Positions 50,775 through 58,544 of a stretch of 64,000 bases of DNA are shown here, piece by piece. The position numbers and the translations under genes were made by a program. Under the pieces are notes generated by a model. That model was not told the origin of the DNA, did not search any database, and saw only the letters and a program-made list of their open reading frames with translations. This DNA comes from Salegentibacter sp. Hel_I_6 (lineage in GTDB: Bacteria; Bacteroidota; Bacteroidia; Flavobacteriales; Flavobacteriaceae), in assembly GCF_000745315.1 (NCBI RefSeq), contig NZ_JQNQ01000001.1, forward strand, positions 1,984,001 through 2,048,000. The letters are read 5' to 3'. The stretch's first letter is position 1. Every line of letters starts with the position of its first letter.

Positions 50775-50884
50775 TGGGAGAAGATACCTGGGAATTTCTA
50801 AGTTTTTTAAGCGGAATGGGATTCTGGCTAATATTAGCGCTGGTTTTAATTGTTGTGGTACTTTATAAAAAGTTCAAAAAATAA
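50774..50884 (+). CDS. Tiny membrane protein (36 residues), unknown
   Basis: The 36 codons (MGEDTWEFLSFLSGMGFWLI, then a hydrophobic stretch and YKKFKK) are too short for most gene finders. The ATG overlaps the stop of the previous small gene by one base. One membrane helix (about 16-30) with a lysine tail is visible. The TWEFLSFL start resembles TIWEFIAD of its neighbour. The tight coupling and the shared plan make translation plausible. Confidence 0.5.
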   Translation: MGEDTWEFLSFLSGMGFWLILALVLIVVVLYKKFKK

Positions 50885-50924
50885 TTACTTCGGGAGAAAT
50901 CCACGATATATAGAAAACAATTCT

Positions 50925-50958
50925 TGATTTCGAGGCAGTAAATCTTGATTCTCCAGTG
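50925..50958. repeat. Degenerate copy of the CTCGATTATCGAG repeat
   Basis: ATTTCGAGGCAGTAAATCTT and GATTCTCCAGTGATTA resemble copy C but the palindrome is broken. It lies between the tiny membrane gene and the convergent oxygenase gene. Confidence 0.4.
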
Positions 50959-50959
50959 A

Positions 50960-51616
50960 TTATCTTGTTTTTAACCAGCCCGTAATACTTAGTCTTGCAG
51001 TTTTCACCGGCTTTACTTCGTGTTCCAATACCTGACTTTCAAAAATTACAACACGCCCCGGCATTGGATAAATGGATTTCGAAACCTCAACTCCATTTTC
51101 TTCGGAATAAATAACCAATTCTCCTCCATTTTCTGGCTTCCAGTCTTCTTCATTTAAATAACAAACCATAGAAAGTTTTCTTCTCCCATCATTCTGAAAA
51201 GTGTCCAGATGTCGCTGATAAAAAGTACCTTCAGGATACAGCGCGTAATGAAATTCTTTAGTTAAAATTCCGAGGAAACAGGTTTTATTCAAATAAGCTA
51301 CCAACGAATTGATTTTGTTGAAAAACAGGTTTTCAGCCTTTCCTGCTTCAGCTTCGTTAAGCCATAAAATAAAGTCTCCACGAATAGATTTAGCAACAAT
51401 TTCATTAGTTTTATTGCCAATCGCCGCCTTTTTGAATTGCGCTTCTTCAAATTTCGATTTTAAAGAATTTCGAAGCATAGCCACTTCTTCAGCATTAAAA
51501 AAATCGTCTACAATACAGTATTGATTTTCAACTAAATCGGTAATAATATTTTCGTAAAAAGGATTTTCTATAAAATCCAGTTGTTCAAAAAGTTCGGGAG
51601 CAGTTTCTGTTATCAT
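50960..51616 (-). CDS. 2OG-Fe(II) oxygenase (prolyl 4-hydroxylase-like)
   Basis: The 218 residues have the double-stranded beta-helix ligands: HxD in YQRHLDTFQND near 134, distal His in VLEHEVKPVKTARLSITGW near 200 with the 2-oxoglutarate Arg, and MVCYLNEEDWKPENGGELVI between. It resembles the P4H-like bacterial group (PKHD-type) that may act on proteins. The target is unknown. It is a single minus-strand gene with its start 102 bases from the divergent queD. Confidence 0.88.
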   Translation of the reverse strand: MITETAPELFEQLDFIENPFYENIITDLVENQYCIVDDFFNAEEVAMLRNSLKSKFEEAQFKKAAIGNKTNEIVAKSIRGDFILWLNEAEAGKAENLFFNKINSLVAYLNKTCFLGILTKEFHYALYPEGTFYQRHLDTFQNDGRRKLSMVCYLNEEDWKPENGGELVIYSEENGVEVSKSIYPMPGRVVIFESQVLEHEVKPVKTARLSITGWLKTR

Positions 51617-51693
51617 TTTTCATTAAAAAAACGGGTAAATATACAACAGAAACATAATTGCAAAGCCAAAAAAATATAACGCTAAAAAACCCT

Positions 51694-51701
51694 TAACTTT
51701 G
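51694..51701 (+). promoter_or_regulatory. -7 box of queD
   Basis: TAACTTTG matches TAnnTTTG. Start expected near 51707, 11 bases before the ATG. Confidence 0.5.
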
Positions 51702-51717
51702 CCAAAAATAACGCGAG

Positions 51718-52167
51718 ATGAGCAAGATTAGAATTACCAAACAGTTCTCTTTTGAAACCGGCCACGCCCTTTATGGCTACGATGGCAAATGCCGAAACGT
51801 TCACGGCCACAGCTATAAACTTAGTGTTTGTGTGATTGGGGAACCTATTACTGATAGCGATAATGTGAAATTTGGGATGGTAATAGATTTTGGGGATTTA
51901 AAAAAGATCGTGAAAGCTGAAATTGTAGATAAGTTTGACCACGCCACGGTTTTTAATAAAAACACGCCTCACGTAGAGCTTGCTGAAGAATTAAAAAATC
52001 GAGGACATCACGTTATCCTGGTAGAATACCAACCCACCAGCGAAAATATGGTGGTAGATTTTGCTGAAAAGATTCAAAAACATTTACCCGAACATATAAA
52101 ACTTCACTCGCTTAAACTCCAGGAAACCGAATCCAGTTTTGCTGAATGGTTTGCAAGCGATCAATAA
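51718..52167 (+). CDS. queD: 6-carboxy-5,6,7,8-tetrahydropterin synthase / PTPS family
   Basis: The 149 residues fit the 6-pyruvoyl tetrahydropterin synthase fold: zinc ligands His in FETGHALYG and HGHSY, catalytic Cys in GKCRNVHGHSYKLSVCVIG near 25, then MVIDFGDLKKIV near 60 and PTSENMVVDFAEKI near 117 with the final Glu in LQETESSFAEW. The CxxxHGH pattern fits QueD, which makes the queuosine precursor 6-carboxytetrahydropterin. No other queuosine gene is in the window. Confidence 0.9.
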   Translation: MSKIRITKQFSFETGHALYGYDGKCRNVHGHSYKLSVCVIGEPITDSDNVKFGMVIDFGDLKKIVKAEIVDKFDHATVFNKNTPHVELAEELKNRGHHVILVEYQPTSENMVVDFAEKIQKHLPEHIKLHSLKLQETESSFAEWFASDQ

Positions 52168-52179
52168 GCCCCCCGAGTA

Positions 52180-52285
52180 ACCAAAGAAACTCCTTCCCTT
52201 TTTGAGGGAAGGTGGATTAATCTTCGAGAGAAGATTAAGACGGAAGGGTTAAAACACGTAGACCTCACAGGTTGAGGTCTAAATA
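52180..52285. repeat. Array of three intergenic hairpins
   Basis: Three palindromes lie in a row: CCTTCCC-TTTTT-GAGGGAAGG (52193-52213), TAATCTTC-GAGA-GAAGATTA (52217-52237) and TAGACCTCAC-AGG-TTGAGGTCTA (52259-52281). I know similar composite blocks between genes in related genomes. No T-run follows the stems, so they are not typical terminators. No gene is present. Confidence 0.55.
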
Positions 52286-52322
52286 TCAAAATATTTATAT
52301 TTACAGCTTAGAATTATCATAA

Positions 52323-53081
52323 ATGACTATTCCCGAAGGCAAAAAAGTTTATTTCTCCAGCGATAATCACCTTGGTGCACCTACTCAAGAAGAAAGCAGG
52401 CCAAGGGAATTGAGGTTTGTAAAATGGCTGGATGAAATTAAAGAGGACGCTGCCGCTATTTTTCTTCTCGGTGATCTTTTTGACTTTTGGTTTGAGTATA
52501 AACACGCCGTCCCTAAAGGTTTTGTAAGGGTTTTAGGGAAACTTGCAGAAATTAAAGATAGCGGCATCCCGATTTATTTTTTTGTAGGGAATCACGATTT
52601 GTGGATGGAAAGTTATTTTGAAGACGAACTTAATATCCCGGTATTTCGTAAGCCTAAAGAATTTGAATTCAATAATAAAACCTTCCTTATTGCCCATGGG
52701 GACGGACTTGGCCCTGGAGACCATGGTTATAAACGAATGAAAAAGGTATTTACAAATCCGTTTTCAAAATGGCTTTATCGCTGGTTGCATCCAGATTTAG
52801 GTATTCCGCTAGCGCAGTATTTTTCGGTAAAAAACAAGGCGATCTCGGGAGACCAGGAGCAAAAATTTTTAGGAGAAGAAAAGGAATGGCTTATTCAATA
52901 TTGCAGGCGAAAATTAGAAGAAAAGCATTACGATTATTTTCTTTTTGGCCACCGACATTTACCCCTGGAAATTGACCTAAACGGTAAATCGACCTATATC
53001 AATACCGGCGACTGGATAGATTTTTACACCTATGCGGTTTTTGATGGCGAGAAGACGGTTTTAAGGAAATTAAAATTATAA
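52323..53081 (+). CDS. lpxH: UDP-2,3-diacylglucosamine diphosphatase (LpxH family)
   Basis: The 252 residues are a calcineurin-like phosphoesterase with the LpxH pattern: FSSDNHLGAP near 10 (Asp, His), GDLFDFWFEY near 48, GNHDLWM near 83, HGDGLGPGDHGY near 117 and FGHRHLP near 205. It hydrolyses UDP-2,3-diacylglucosamine to lipid X in lipid A synthesis at the inner membrane. It starts 42 bases after a hairpin array. No other lpx gene is close. Confidence 0.88.
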   Translation: MTIPEGKKVYFSSDNHLGAPTQEESRPRELRFVKWLDEIKEDAAAIFLLGDLFDFWFEYKHAVPKGFVRVLGKLAEIKDSGIPIYFFVGNHDLWMESYFEDELNIPVFRKPKEFEFNNKTFLIAHGDGLGPGDHGYKRMKKVFTNPFSKWLYRWLHPDLGIPLAQYFSVKNKAISGDQEQKFLGEEKEWLIQYCRRKLEEKHYDYFLFGHRHLPLEIDLNGKSTYINTGDWIDFYTYAVFDGEKTVLRKLKL

Positions 53082-53091
53082 GTTATTGTAA

Positions 53092-53310
53092 CTATTTCTT
53101 ACACCCTGTTTCAAGTTCATCGATTGATTTTAATAAAACCTCCCTGTTTTTGCCGCTGAGTAAATAAATTGTTTCTTTCAGAGAATTATATTCTTCGAGT
53201 GGAAGCAAAACTAAATCCCTCCCCTCTTTCATGCTAATAGTTACTTTAATATTATCATTCTGAACCTTATTCATCCAGAATTTTAGATTTGAGTATTTGA
53301 CCCTTTTCAT
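53092..53310 (-). CDS. Phd/YefM antitoxin-like protein, no toxin adjacent
   Basis: I start at the ATG at 53310 (72 residues, MKRVKYSNLKFWMNKVQNDN); an ATG at 53343 would overlap the upstream gene. The part LVLLPLEEYNSLKETIYLLS with KNREVLLKSIDELE is the typical C-terminal half of Phd/YefM antitoxins, but the N-terminal beta strands are weak. The gene that precedes it does not look like a RelE or Doc toxin. It may be a solitary antitoxin-like regulator. Confidence in the family is moderate. Confidence 0.55.
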   Translation of the reverse strand: MKRVKYSNLKFWMNKVQNDNIKVTISMKEGRDLVLLPLEEYNSLKETIYLLSGKNREVLLKSIDELETGCKK

Positions 53311-53323
53311 CTCGCAAGACTGT

Positions 53324-53677
53324 TTAATTCCTCCCACAGCCATTCAGATAATCTTCTAGGTTTAATTTAAATAAAGTTCCCTCTATTAAATCTGAAATTT
53401 GCTCAAGTTCTATGGCACTTACCGCAAAATCCATTTTTTCAAGTGGAGATCTTAATAGAATATTTCTACAGGATTTTTCACTGCCACAATTACCGCAATT
53501 ATAATATTTAGCAGCCTGTATATTATTTGAAAAATGCTGAATTTCTTCAGGTAACAAATAGAAGCCCATATCCTTAAAAACCATTTGTACTCTTTCAGGA
53601 TCGGCATTTGGTAAATTATTTTTCCATCGAAAAGAAATTCCCAATTTGTTGTGATAAATTACAGCTACATCATCCAT
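53324..53677 (-). CDS. Cys-containing hypothetical protein, DUF6686-like
   Basis: The 117 residues have no signal peptide. NCGNCGSEKSCRNILLRSP near 60-78 gives a C-x2-C-x5-C cluster that could bind a metal. The C-terminal half is helical (EKMDFAVSAIELEQISDLIE). I recall a similar unnamed family in Flavobacteriia (DUF6686), which I cannot confirm here. The ATG lies 15 bases after a copy of the TCGATTATCGAG repeat, which therefore forms its leader. It is followed 13 bases later by the antitoxin-like gene. Confidence 0.5.
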   Translation of the reverse strand: MDDVAVIYHNKLGISFRWKNNLPNADPERVQMVFKDMGFYLLPEEIQHFSNNIQAAKYYNCGNCGSEKSCRNILLRSPLEKMDFAVSAIELEQISDLIEGTLFKLNLEDYLNGCGRN

Positions 53678-53687
53678 TTTAAAATAA

Positions 53688-53745
53688 TTTACTCGATAAT
53701 CGAAATTTAAAAACTCCGAAGCTTGCCTTGAAATTTCAACATCAT
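53688..53745. repeat. Dispersed repeat ending in CTCGATTATCGAG, copy D (inverted)
   Basis: On the minus strand ATTTCAAGGCAAGCTTCGGA, then GTTTTTAAATTTCGATTATCGAGTAAA, closely matches copy C. The palindrome is at 53692-53703 with one base changed. It lies 15 bases before the minus-strand ATG at 53677. Confidence 0.7.
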
Positions 53746-53825
53746 TTTATAACTCGTGTCCTTGCTACGAGATAGATTACCCAAATATAAAATTATTATT
53801 TAAAATGAATCTAAATAGAAGAGAT

Positions 53826-55520
53826 TTATTCGCTGATATCTTTTAGTTTTAACTGAATAGAAACATTCCCGTTCCACTCATTTTCGTCTAGAGAATAAAC
53901 CGCTTTAAAAGTTTTCTTTTCTGAAATTGTTTCGAATTTCTCTCCCAGTCCAAAGCCGATCATATCAAAGACTGCGGACTTTCCTTTCTGTTTTACCTGG
54001 CATTTTAGATGTGCTTCATCTGCACCCACACATTTCCCATAACCTGTATCAGTAAGATTTTGGGTCATAAAAACCGGACTCATATTCCCCGGCCCAAAAG
54101 GAGCAAATTGCTTTAGAATTCTAAAAAATTTCGGAGTAATTTCATCTAGATCAATTTCGGCATCTACAGCAATTTCCGGAGTTAGCAGGCGTCTATCAAT
54201 AGTTTCAGAAACCACCGACTCGAACTTCGCTTTAAAGTTTTCATATTCTGAAGCTTCCAAAGTCAATCCTGCCGCATATTTATGTCCGCCAAACTGCTCG
54301 ATATGTTCTTTACAGGCTTCTAAAGCATTATACACATCAAAACCCTTCACCGAGCGAGCTGAAGCCGCCAGTTTCTCACCGCTTTTTGTAAAAACAAGTG
54401 TTGGGCGGTAATAGGTTTCGGTTAAACGGGAAGCCACGATCCCTATCACACCCTTATGCCAACCTTCGTGATAAACCACGGTACTATAGCGTTCCTGCTC
54501 CTTCAATTCCTCAATTTGATCTAATGCTTCAACCGTTATCGCTTTATCGGTAGTTTTTCTTTCGGCGTTAAAATTCTCAATTTCACCAGCGAATTCCATA
54601 GCGGTCGCTTCGTCTTCTTCGGTAAGCAAATTCACCGCGTGCAAGCCGTGCTTCATTCTTCCGGCTGCATTTATACGCGGTGCAATAATAAAAACTACAT
54701 CAGTTATTATAAGTTTATCCTTTTTAACCTGTGCCAGAATTGCCTTGAATCCCATTCGGGGTGCAACGTTAATAACATTCAAACCGTGATAGGCCAGAAT
54801 TCGGTTCTCACCGGTAATAGGCACTATATCGGCGCCAATGGCAGTAGCAACTAGATCGAGGTAAGGCAGTAAAACTTCTGGCGTTCCTCCTCTTTTAGTG
54901 TTTATAGCCTGGATTAATTTGAAACCAACCCCGCAACCACAAAGTTCTTTATATGGATATTCACAATCTTCTCGCTTGGGATCCAGAACTGCAACGGCTT
55001 CAGGAATAGTTTCTCCCGGCCGGTGGTGATCACAGATAATAAAATCAATTCCCTTTTCAGCAGCATAAGCTACTTTATCAATGGCTTTTATTCCACAATC
55101 CAGGGCAATAATCAATGAAATATCGTTATCTGCCGCAAAATCAATTCCCTGGTAAGAAATGCCGTAACCTTCAGTATACCTATCGGGAATGTAGGTCGCA
55201 ATATTTGGGGTAAGGGTTTTTAAGTAAGAAGACATCAAAGCCACACTGGTGGTCCCATCTACATCATAATCGCCATAAACCATAATATTTTCTTCGGAAG
55301 CAATTGCCTGCTGAATTCGGTTTACAGCCACATCCATATCTTTCATCAGGTAAGGATCGTGCAGCTCTTCCAGACTTGGCCTGAAAAACTTTTTTGCAGC
55401 TTCAAAAGTCATTATTCCGCGCTGCGCCAAAAGTGTTGCCACAGGTGTTTCTACCCCTAATTCTTCGGCAAGTTTATCAACAACTAAAGAATCGGGTTTA
55501 GGTTTTAAAGTCCAGCGCAT
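53826..55520 (-). CDS. recJ: Single-stranded-DNA-specific exonuclease RecJ
   Basis: The 564 residues carry the DHH phosphoesterase motifs: YGDYDVDGTTS near 80, IALDCGIKAIDKV, FIICDHHRPGE near 165 (DHH), INAAGRMKHG and the DHHA1 region (WHKGVIGIVASRLTETYYRP near 352, FGGHKYAAGL) with the C-terminal OB fold (FAPFGPGNMSPVF). It degrades single-stranded DNA 5' to 3' in recombination and repair, so it fits with the AddAB-like genes in the window, though they are far apart. A good promoter lies upstream. Confidence 0.95.
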   Translation of the reverse strand: MRWTLKPKPDSLVVDKLAEELGVETPVATLLAQRGIMTFEAAKKFFRPSLEELHDPYLMKDMDVAVNRIQQAIASEENIMVYGDYDVDGTTSVALMSSYLKTLTPNIATYIPDRYTEGYGISYQGIDFAADNDISLIIALDCGIKAIDKVAYAAEKGIDFIICDHHRPGETIPEAVAVLDPKREDCEYPYKELCGCGVGFKLIQAINTKRGGTPEVLLPYLDLVATAIGADIVPITGENRILAYHGLNVINVAPRMGFKAILAQVKKDKLIITDVVFIIAPRINAAGRMKHGLHAVNLLTEEDEATAMEFAGEIENFNAERKTTDKAITVEALDQIEELKEQERYSTVVYHEGWHKGVIGIVASRLTETYYRPTLVFTKSGEKLAASARSVKGFDVYNALEACKEHIEQFGGHKYAAGLTLEASEYENFKAKFESVVSETIDRRLLTPEIAVDAEIDLDEITPKFFRILKQFAPFGPGNMSPVFMTQNLTDTGYGKCVGADEAHLKCQVKQKGKSAVFDMIGFGLGEKFETISEKKTFKAVYSLDENEWNGNVSIQLKLKDISE

Positions 55521-55533
55521 CGTAAGTTTTTTT

Positions 55534-55562
55534 CAAAAATACGTATTGTATTTCAATACCAA
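55534..55562 (-). promoter_or_regulatory. Promoter of recJ
   Basis: On the minus strand TTG (55560-55562), an 18-base spacer and TATTTTTG (55534-55541) match the Bacteroidota consensus. Start expected near 55528, 8 bases before the ATG. Confidence 0.6.
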
Positions 55563-55653
55563 TAAGGGGGAATTCACTAAAACAGATTCATAGAAATTTT
55601 TCAGCAATTAATAATAATCCCTAATTTCACGCCTTAGGATTTATAGATAAAAT

Positions 55654-57279
55654 ATGACCAAAATTATACAGGGCCAGCTCGTAGATATTAAAAACAGGGA
55701 GATTTTTCCTGCGGAAATCAGCATCGAGAACGGGAAAATCGCAAAGATTGAAGAAAAACAGCACGGGGTAAAACGCTTTTTACTTCCCGGGTTTATAGAT
55801 GCGCATATTCACATAGAAAGTTCTATGTTGGTTCCAACAGAATTTGCAAGACTGGCGGCAATTCACGGTACGGTAGCCACGGTTTCAGATCCTCACGAGA
55901 TCGCGAATGTTTTAGGAAAGGAAGGCGTTAAGTTTATGATTGAAAACGGACAGAAAAGTCCGTTGAAATTTAATTTTGGTGCGCCATCCTGTGTGCCGGC
56001 TACCAATTTTGAAACTTCGGGAGCGGTTATTAATGCTGAAGATATTAAAGACCTATTAGCACTTCCCGAAATAAAATATCTCGCAGAAATGATGAATTAT
56101 CCCGGCGTGATCTTCGAAGATGAAGAAGTGATGAAGAAAATTGCCTGGGCTAAACATTTTAACAAACCTACCGATGGCCATGCACCCGGCTTACGAGGGG
56201 AAAATGCTAAAAAATATGCTGCAGCCGGTATTTCTACAGACCACGAATGTTATACCGCTGAAGAAGCCGAAGAAAAGCTTGGCCTGGGTATGAAAATACT
56301 TATTCGCGAAGGTAGCGCCGCCAAGAATTTTGAAACGCTCATAGATCTGCTGCCTGAACATTATAAAAATATGATGTTTTGCTCAGACGATAAACATCCA
56401 GACGACCTGGTTTTAGGACATATTAACCAGCTTTGTGCAAGGGCGGTGGCTAAAGGTATAGATGTGTTTAAGGTACTGGAAGTCGCTTGTATTACTCCAA
56501 TAAATCATTATAATTTAGAAGTCGGACAATTAAAAGTAGGTGATCCAGCCGATTTTATTTCGGTAAAAGACCTGACTAACTTTGAAGTTTTACAAACTTA
56601 TATCGATGGTGAGTTAGTTGCTGAAAATGGTAAATCTTACATCAAATCTTCACCATTCGAAAAGCCCAATAATTTTCATACTTCATCAAAAGAACCGGAA
56701 GATTTTAAAATAAAAGCAGCCGGTAATACTATTAAAGTTATTGAAGCGCTGGATGGTGAACTTATTACTAATGAACTTCAGCAAAAAGCTTTAGAAAAGA
56801 ACGGGGAACTAATTTCAGATATTGAAAATGATATTTTAAAAATTACGGTGGTTAATCGCTATGAGAACAAAGCTCCTGCAGTAGCATTTATAAAGAATTT
56901 CGGCTTGAAAAAAGGAGCGATTGCCAGCTCGGTAGCGCACGATTCACATAATATTATCGCTGTTGGAACATCAGACGAAGAGATTTGTAACGCGGTAAAC
57001 CTCATCATTAAACATAAAGGAGGAATTTGTAGCGTAAACGAGAATGATCAAAAAGTGCTACCACTGCCAATTGCGGGAATTATTAGCGATAAAGATGGTT
57101 GGGAAACCGGTAGATTATACGAAGAAATAGATAAAATGGCCAAAGATTTAGGCAGCAGCTTAAAAGCTCCTTTTATGACGCTTTCTTTTATGGCGCTCTT
57201 AGTGATTCCCGATCTAAAACTTTCAGATAAAGGTTTATTCAGCGGAAAAAAGTTTGATTTTGTGGAGTTGGCAGAGTAA
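55654..57279 (+). CDS. ade: Adenine deaminase
   Basis: The 541 residues fit the amidohydrolase-type adenine deaminase: GFIDAHIHIESSMLVPTEFA near 49 (metal His pair), HGTVATVSDPHEIANVLG, GHAPGLRG near 179, TDHECYTAEEA and CSDDKHPDDLVLGH near 246, with a C-terminal domain (SVAHDSHNIIAVG near 430) required in this family. It converts adenine to hypoxanthine in purine salvage. A single gene that converges on the UDG-like gene; 17 bases separate the stops. Confidence 0.95.
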   Translation: MTKIIQGQLVDIKNREIFPAEISIENGKIAKIEEKQHGVKRFLLPGFIDAHIHIESSMLVPTEFARLAAIHGTVATVSDPHEIANVLGKEGVKFMIENGQKSPLKFNFGAPSCVPATNFETSGAVINAEDIKDLLALPEIKYLAEMMNYPGVIFEDEEVMKKIAWAKHFNKPTDGHAPGLRGENAKKYAAAGISTDHECYTAEEAEEKLGLGMKILIREGSAAKNFETLIDLLPEHYKNMMFCSDDKHPDDLVLGHINQLCARAVAKGIDVFKVLEVACITPINHYNLEVGQLKVGDPADFISVKDLTNFEVLQTYIDGELVAENGKSYIKSSPFEKPNNFHTSSKEPEDFKIKAAGNTIKVIEALDGELITNELQQKALEKNGELISDIENDILKITVVNRYENKAPAVAFIKNFGLKKGAIASSVAHDSHNIIAVGTSDEEICNAVNLIIKHKGGICSVNENDQKVLPLPIAGIISDKDGWETGRLYEEIDKMAKDLGSSLKAPFMTLSFMALLVIPDLKLSDKGLFSGKKFDFVELAE

Positions 57280-57296
57280 TTAACACCGTTAGCCAA

Positions 57297-57863
57297 TCAA
57301 TCTATAATTTTATGAATCCTGGTTTGTAATTTGGGTACCACCTCTTGCTCAAACCAGGGATTTTTACTTCTCCAAAAACGGTTCACCGGCGAGGGATGTG
57401 GTAAACACCAATAATCAGGTAGAAAATCCTGGTATGCACTTACTTTTTCGGTAAGATTTAATTTGCCGGGCAGGTAATAATTTGCTGCGTAGGCTCCAAT
57501 TAGAATTTTAAGCTGAACATTCTTTAATTCCGAAAGAATAGTATCGTGCCACATTGGTGCACATTCTTTGCGGGGTGGCGCATCGCCGGTTTTAGTTTTC
57601 CCCGGATAGCAAAATCCCATAGGAAGAATCGCAAAATTATTATTATCGTAAAAAGTTGTTTCGTTTACCCCAAGCCATTCCCTGAGCTTTTTCCCGCTTT
57701 GATCATTCCAGGCAATGCCAGATTCGTGGACTATTCTTCCCGGCGCCTGACTTATTAAAACAATTTTAGAGTTTTTAGTGGCTTCTACAATAGGTCTTGC
57801 TCCAAGCGGCAGATGCTTTTCGCAAAATTTACAGGCCCTGGCTTCTTTTAGCAATTCCTGCAT
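57297..57863 (-). CDS. Uracil-DNA glycosylase family protein
   Basis: The 188 residues match the uracil-DNA glycosylase superfamily: ISQAPGRIVHESGIAWND near 34 (motif A region), ILIGAYAANYYLPG near 123 and the C-terminal LPHPSPVNRFWRSKNPWF near 157, the leucine-loop motif HPSP. It begins with CKFCEKH, but the four-Cys iron-sulfur spacing of family 4 is not clear, so I leave the subfamily open. It removes damaged bases. It overlaps rsmI by one base and is probably co-translated. Confidence 0.82.
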   Translation of the reverse strand: MQELLKEARACKFCEKHLPLGARPIVEATKNSKIVLISQAPGRIVHESGIAWNDQSGKKLREWLGVNETTFYDNNNFAILPMGFCYPGKTKTGDAPPRKECAPMWHDTILSELKNVQLKILIGAYAANYYLPGKLNLTEKVSAYQDFLPDYWCLPHPSPVNRFWRSKNPWFEQEVVPKLQTRIHKIID

Positions 57864-58534
57864 TAAGATTTTCCTTTTACCACAATTACAATTTCCCCTT
57901 TAGGCGGCTTTTTTGTGTAATGTTGAAGAACCTCAGCTGCCGTTCCGCGAATTGTTTCTTCATGTAGTTTAGTAATTTCGCGAGAAACCGAAACCGGCCT
58001 GTCTTCGCCAAAATATTCTGAAAAATGTTTTAGTGTTTTTAGCAATTTATGAGGCGATTCGTAAAAAATCATAGTTCGGGTTTCTTCGGTAAGTAAATTC
58101 AAGCGGGTTTGTCGGCCTTTTTTTACCGGTAAAAAACCTTCAAAAATAAATTTATCGTTTGGGAAACCACTATTTACCAGCGCCGGAACAAAAGCTGTAG
58201 CGCCCGGCAAACAATCTACTTCTATGCCTGCTTCAACACAAGCGCGTGTCAATAAAAACCCGGGATCTGAAATTGCGGGAGTTCCGGCATCACTTATCAG
58301 CGCTATATTTTCGCCACTTTTAATCCGCTCAACTATGTGATCTACCGTTTTATGCTCGTTGTGCATATGGTGACTTTGCATATGCGTACCAATGTCAAAA
58401 TGCTTTAAAAGTTTCCCGCTATTCCGGGTATCTTCGGCAAGAATTGTATCTACTTCTTTTAGCACTTTTACCGCCCTAAAAGTCATATCGTCCAAATTTC
58501 CTATTGGCGTTGGAACCAGGAATAATTTTCCCAT
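57863..58534 (-). CDS. rsmI: 16S rRNA (cytidine-1402-2'-O)-methyltransferase
   Basis: The 223 residues match RsmI, a tetrapyrrole-methylase-fold RNA methyltransferase: VPTPIGNLDDMTFRAVKVLK at the start, LAEDTRNSGKLLKHF, IALISDAGTPAISDPGFLL near 77 and FYESPHKLLKTLKHF near 155. It methylates C1402 in the ribosomal P site. It lies 10 bases after the upstream unknown gene and overlaps the glycosylase gene by one base. Confidence 0.95.
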   Translation of the reverse strand: MGKLFLVPTPIGNLDDMTFRAVKVLKEVDTILAEDTRNSGKLLKHFDIGTHMQSHHMHNEHKTVDHIVERIKSGENIALISDAGTPAISDPGFLLTRACVEAGIEVDCLPGATAFVPALVNSGFPNDKFIFEGFLPVKKGRQTRLNLLTEETRTMIFYESPHKLLKTLKHFSEYFGEDRPVSVSREITKLHEETIRGTAAEVLQHYTKKPPKGEIVIVVKGKS

Positions 58535-58544
58535 TAAAGCGAAT

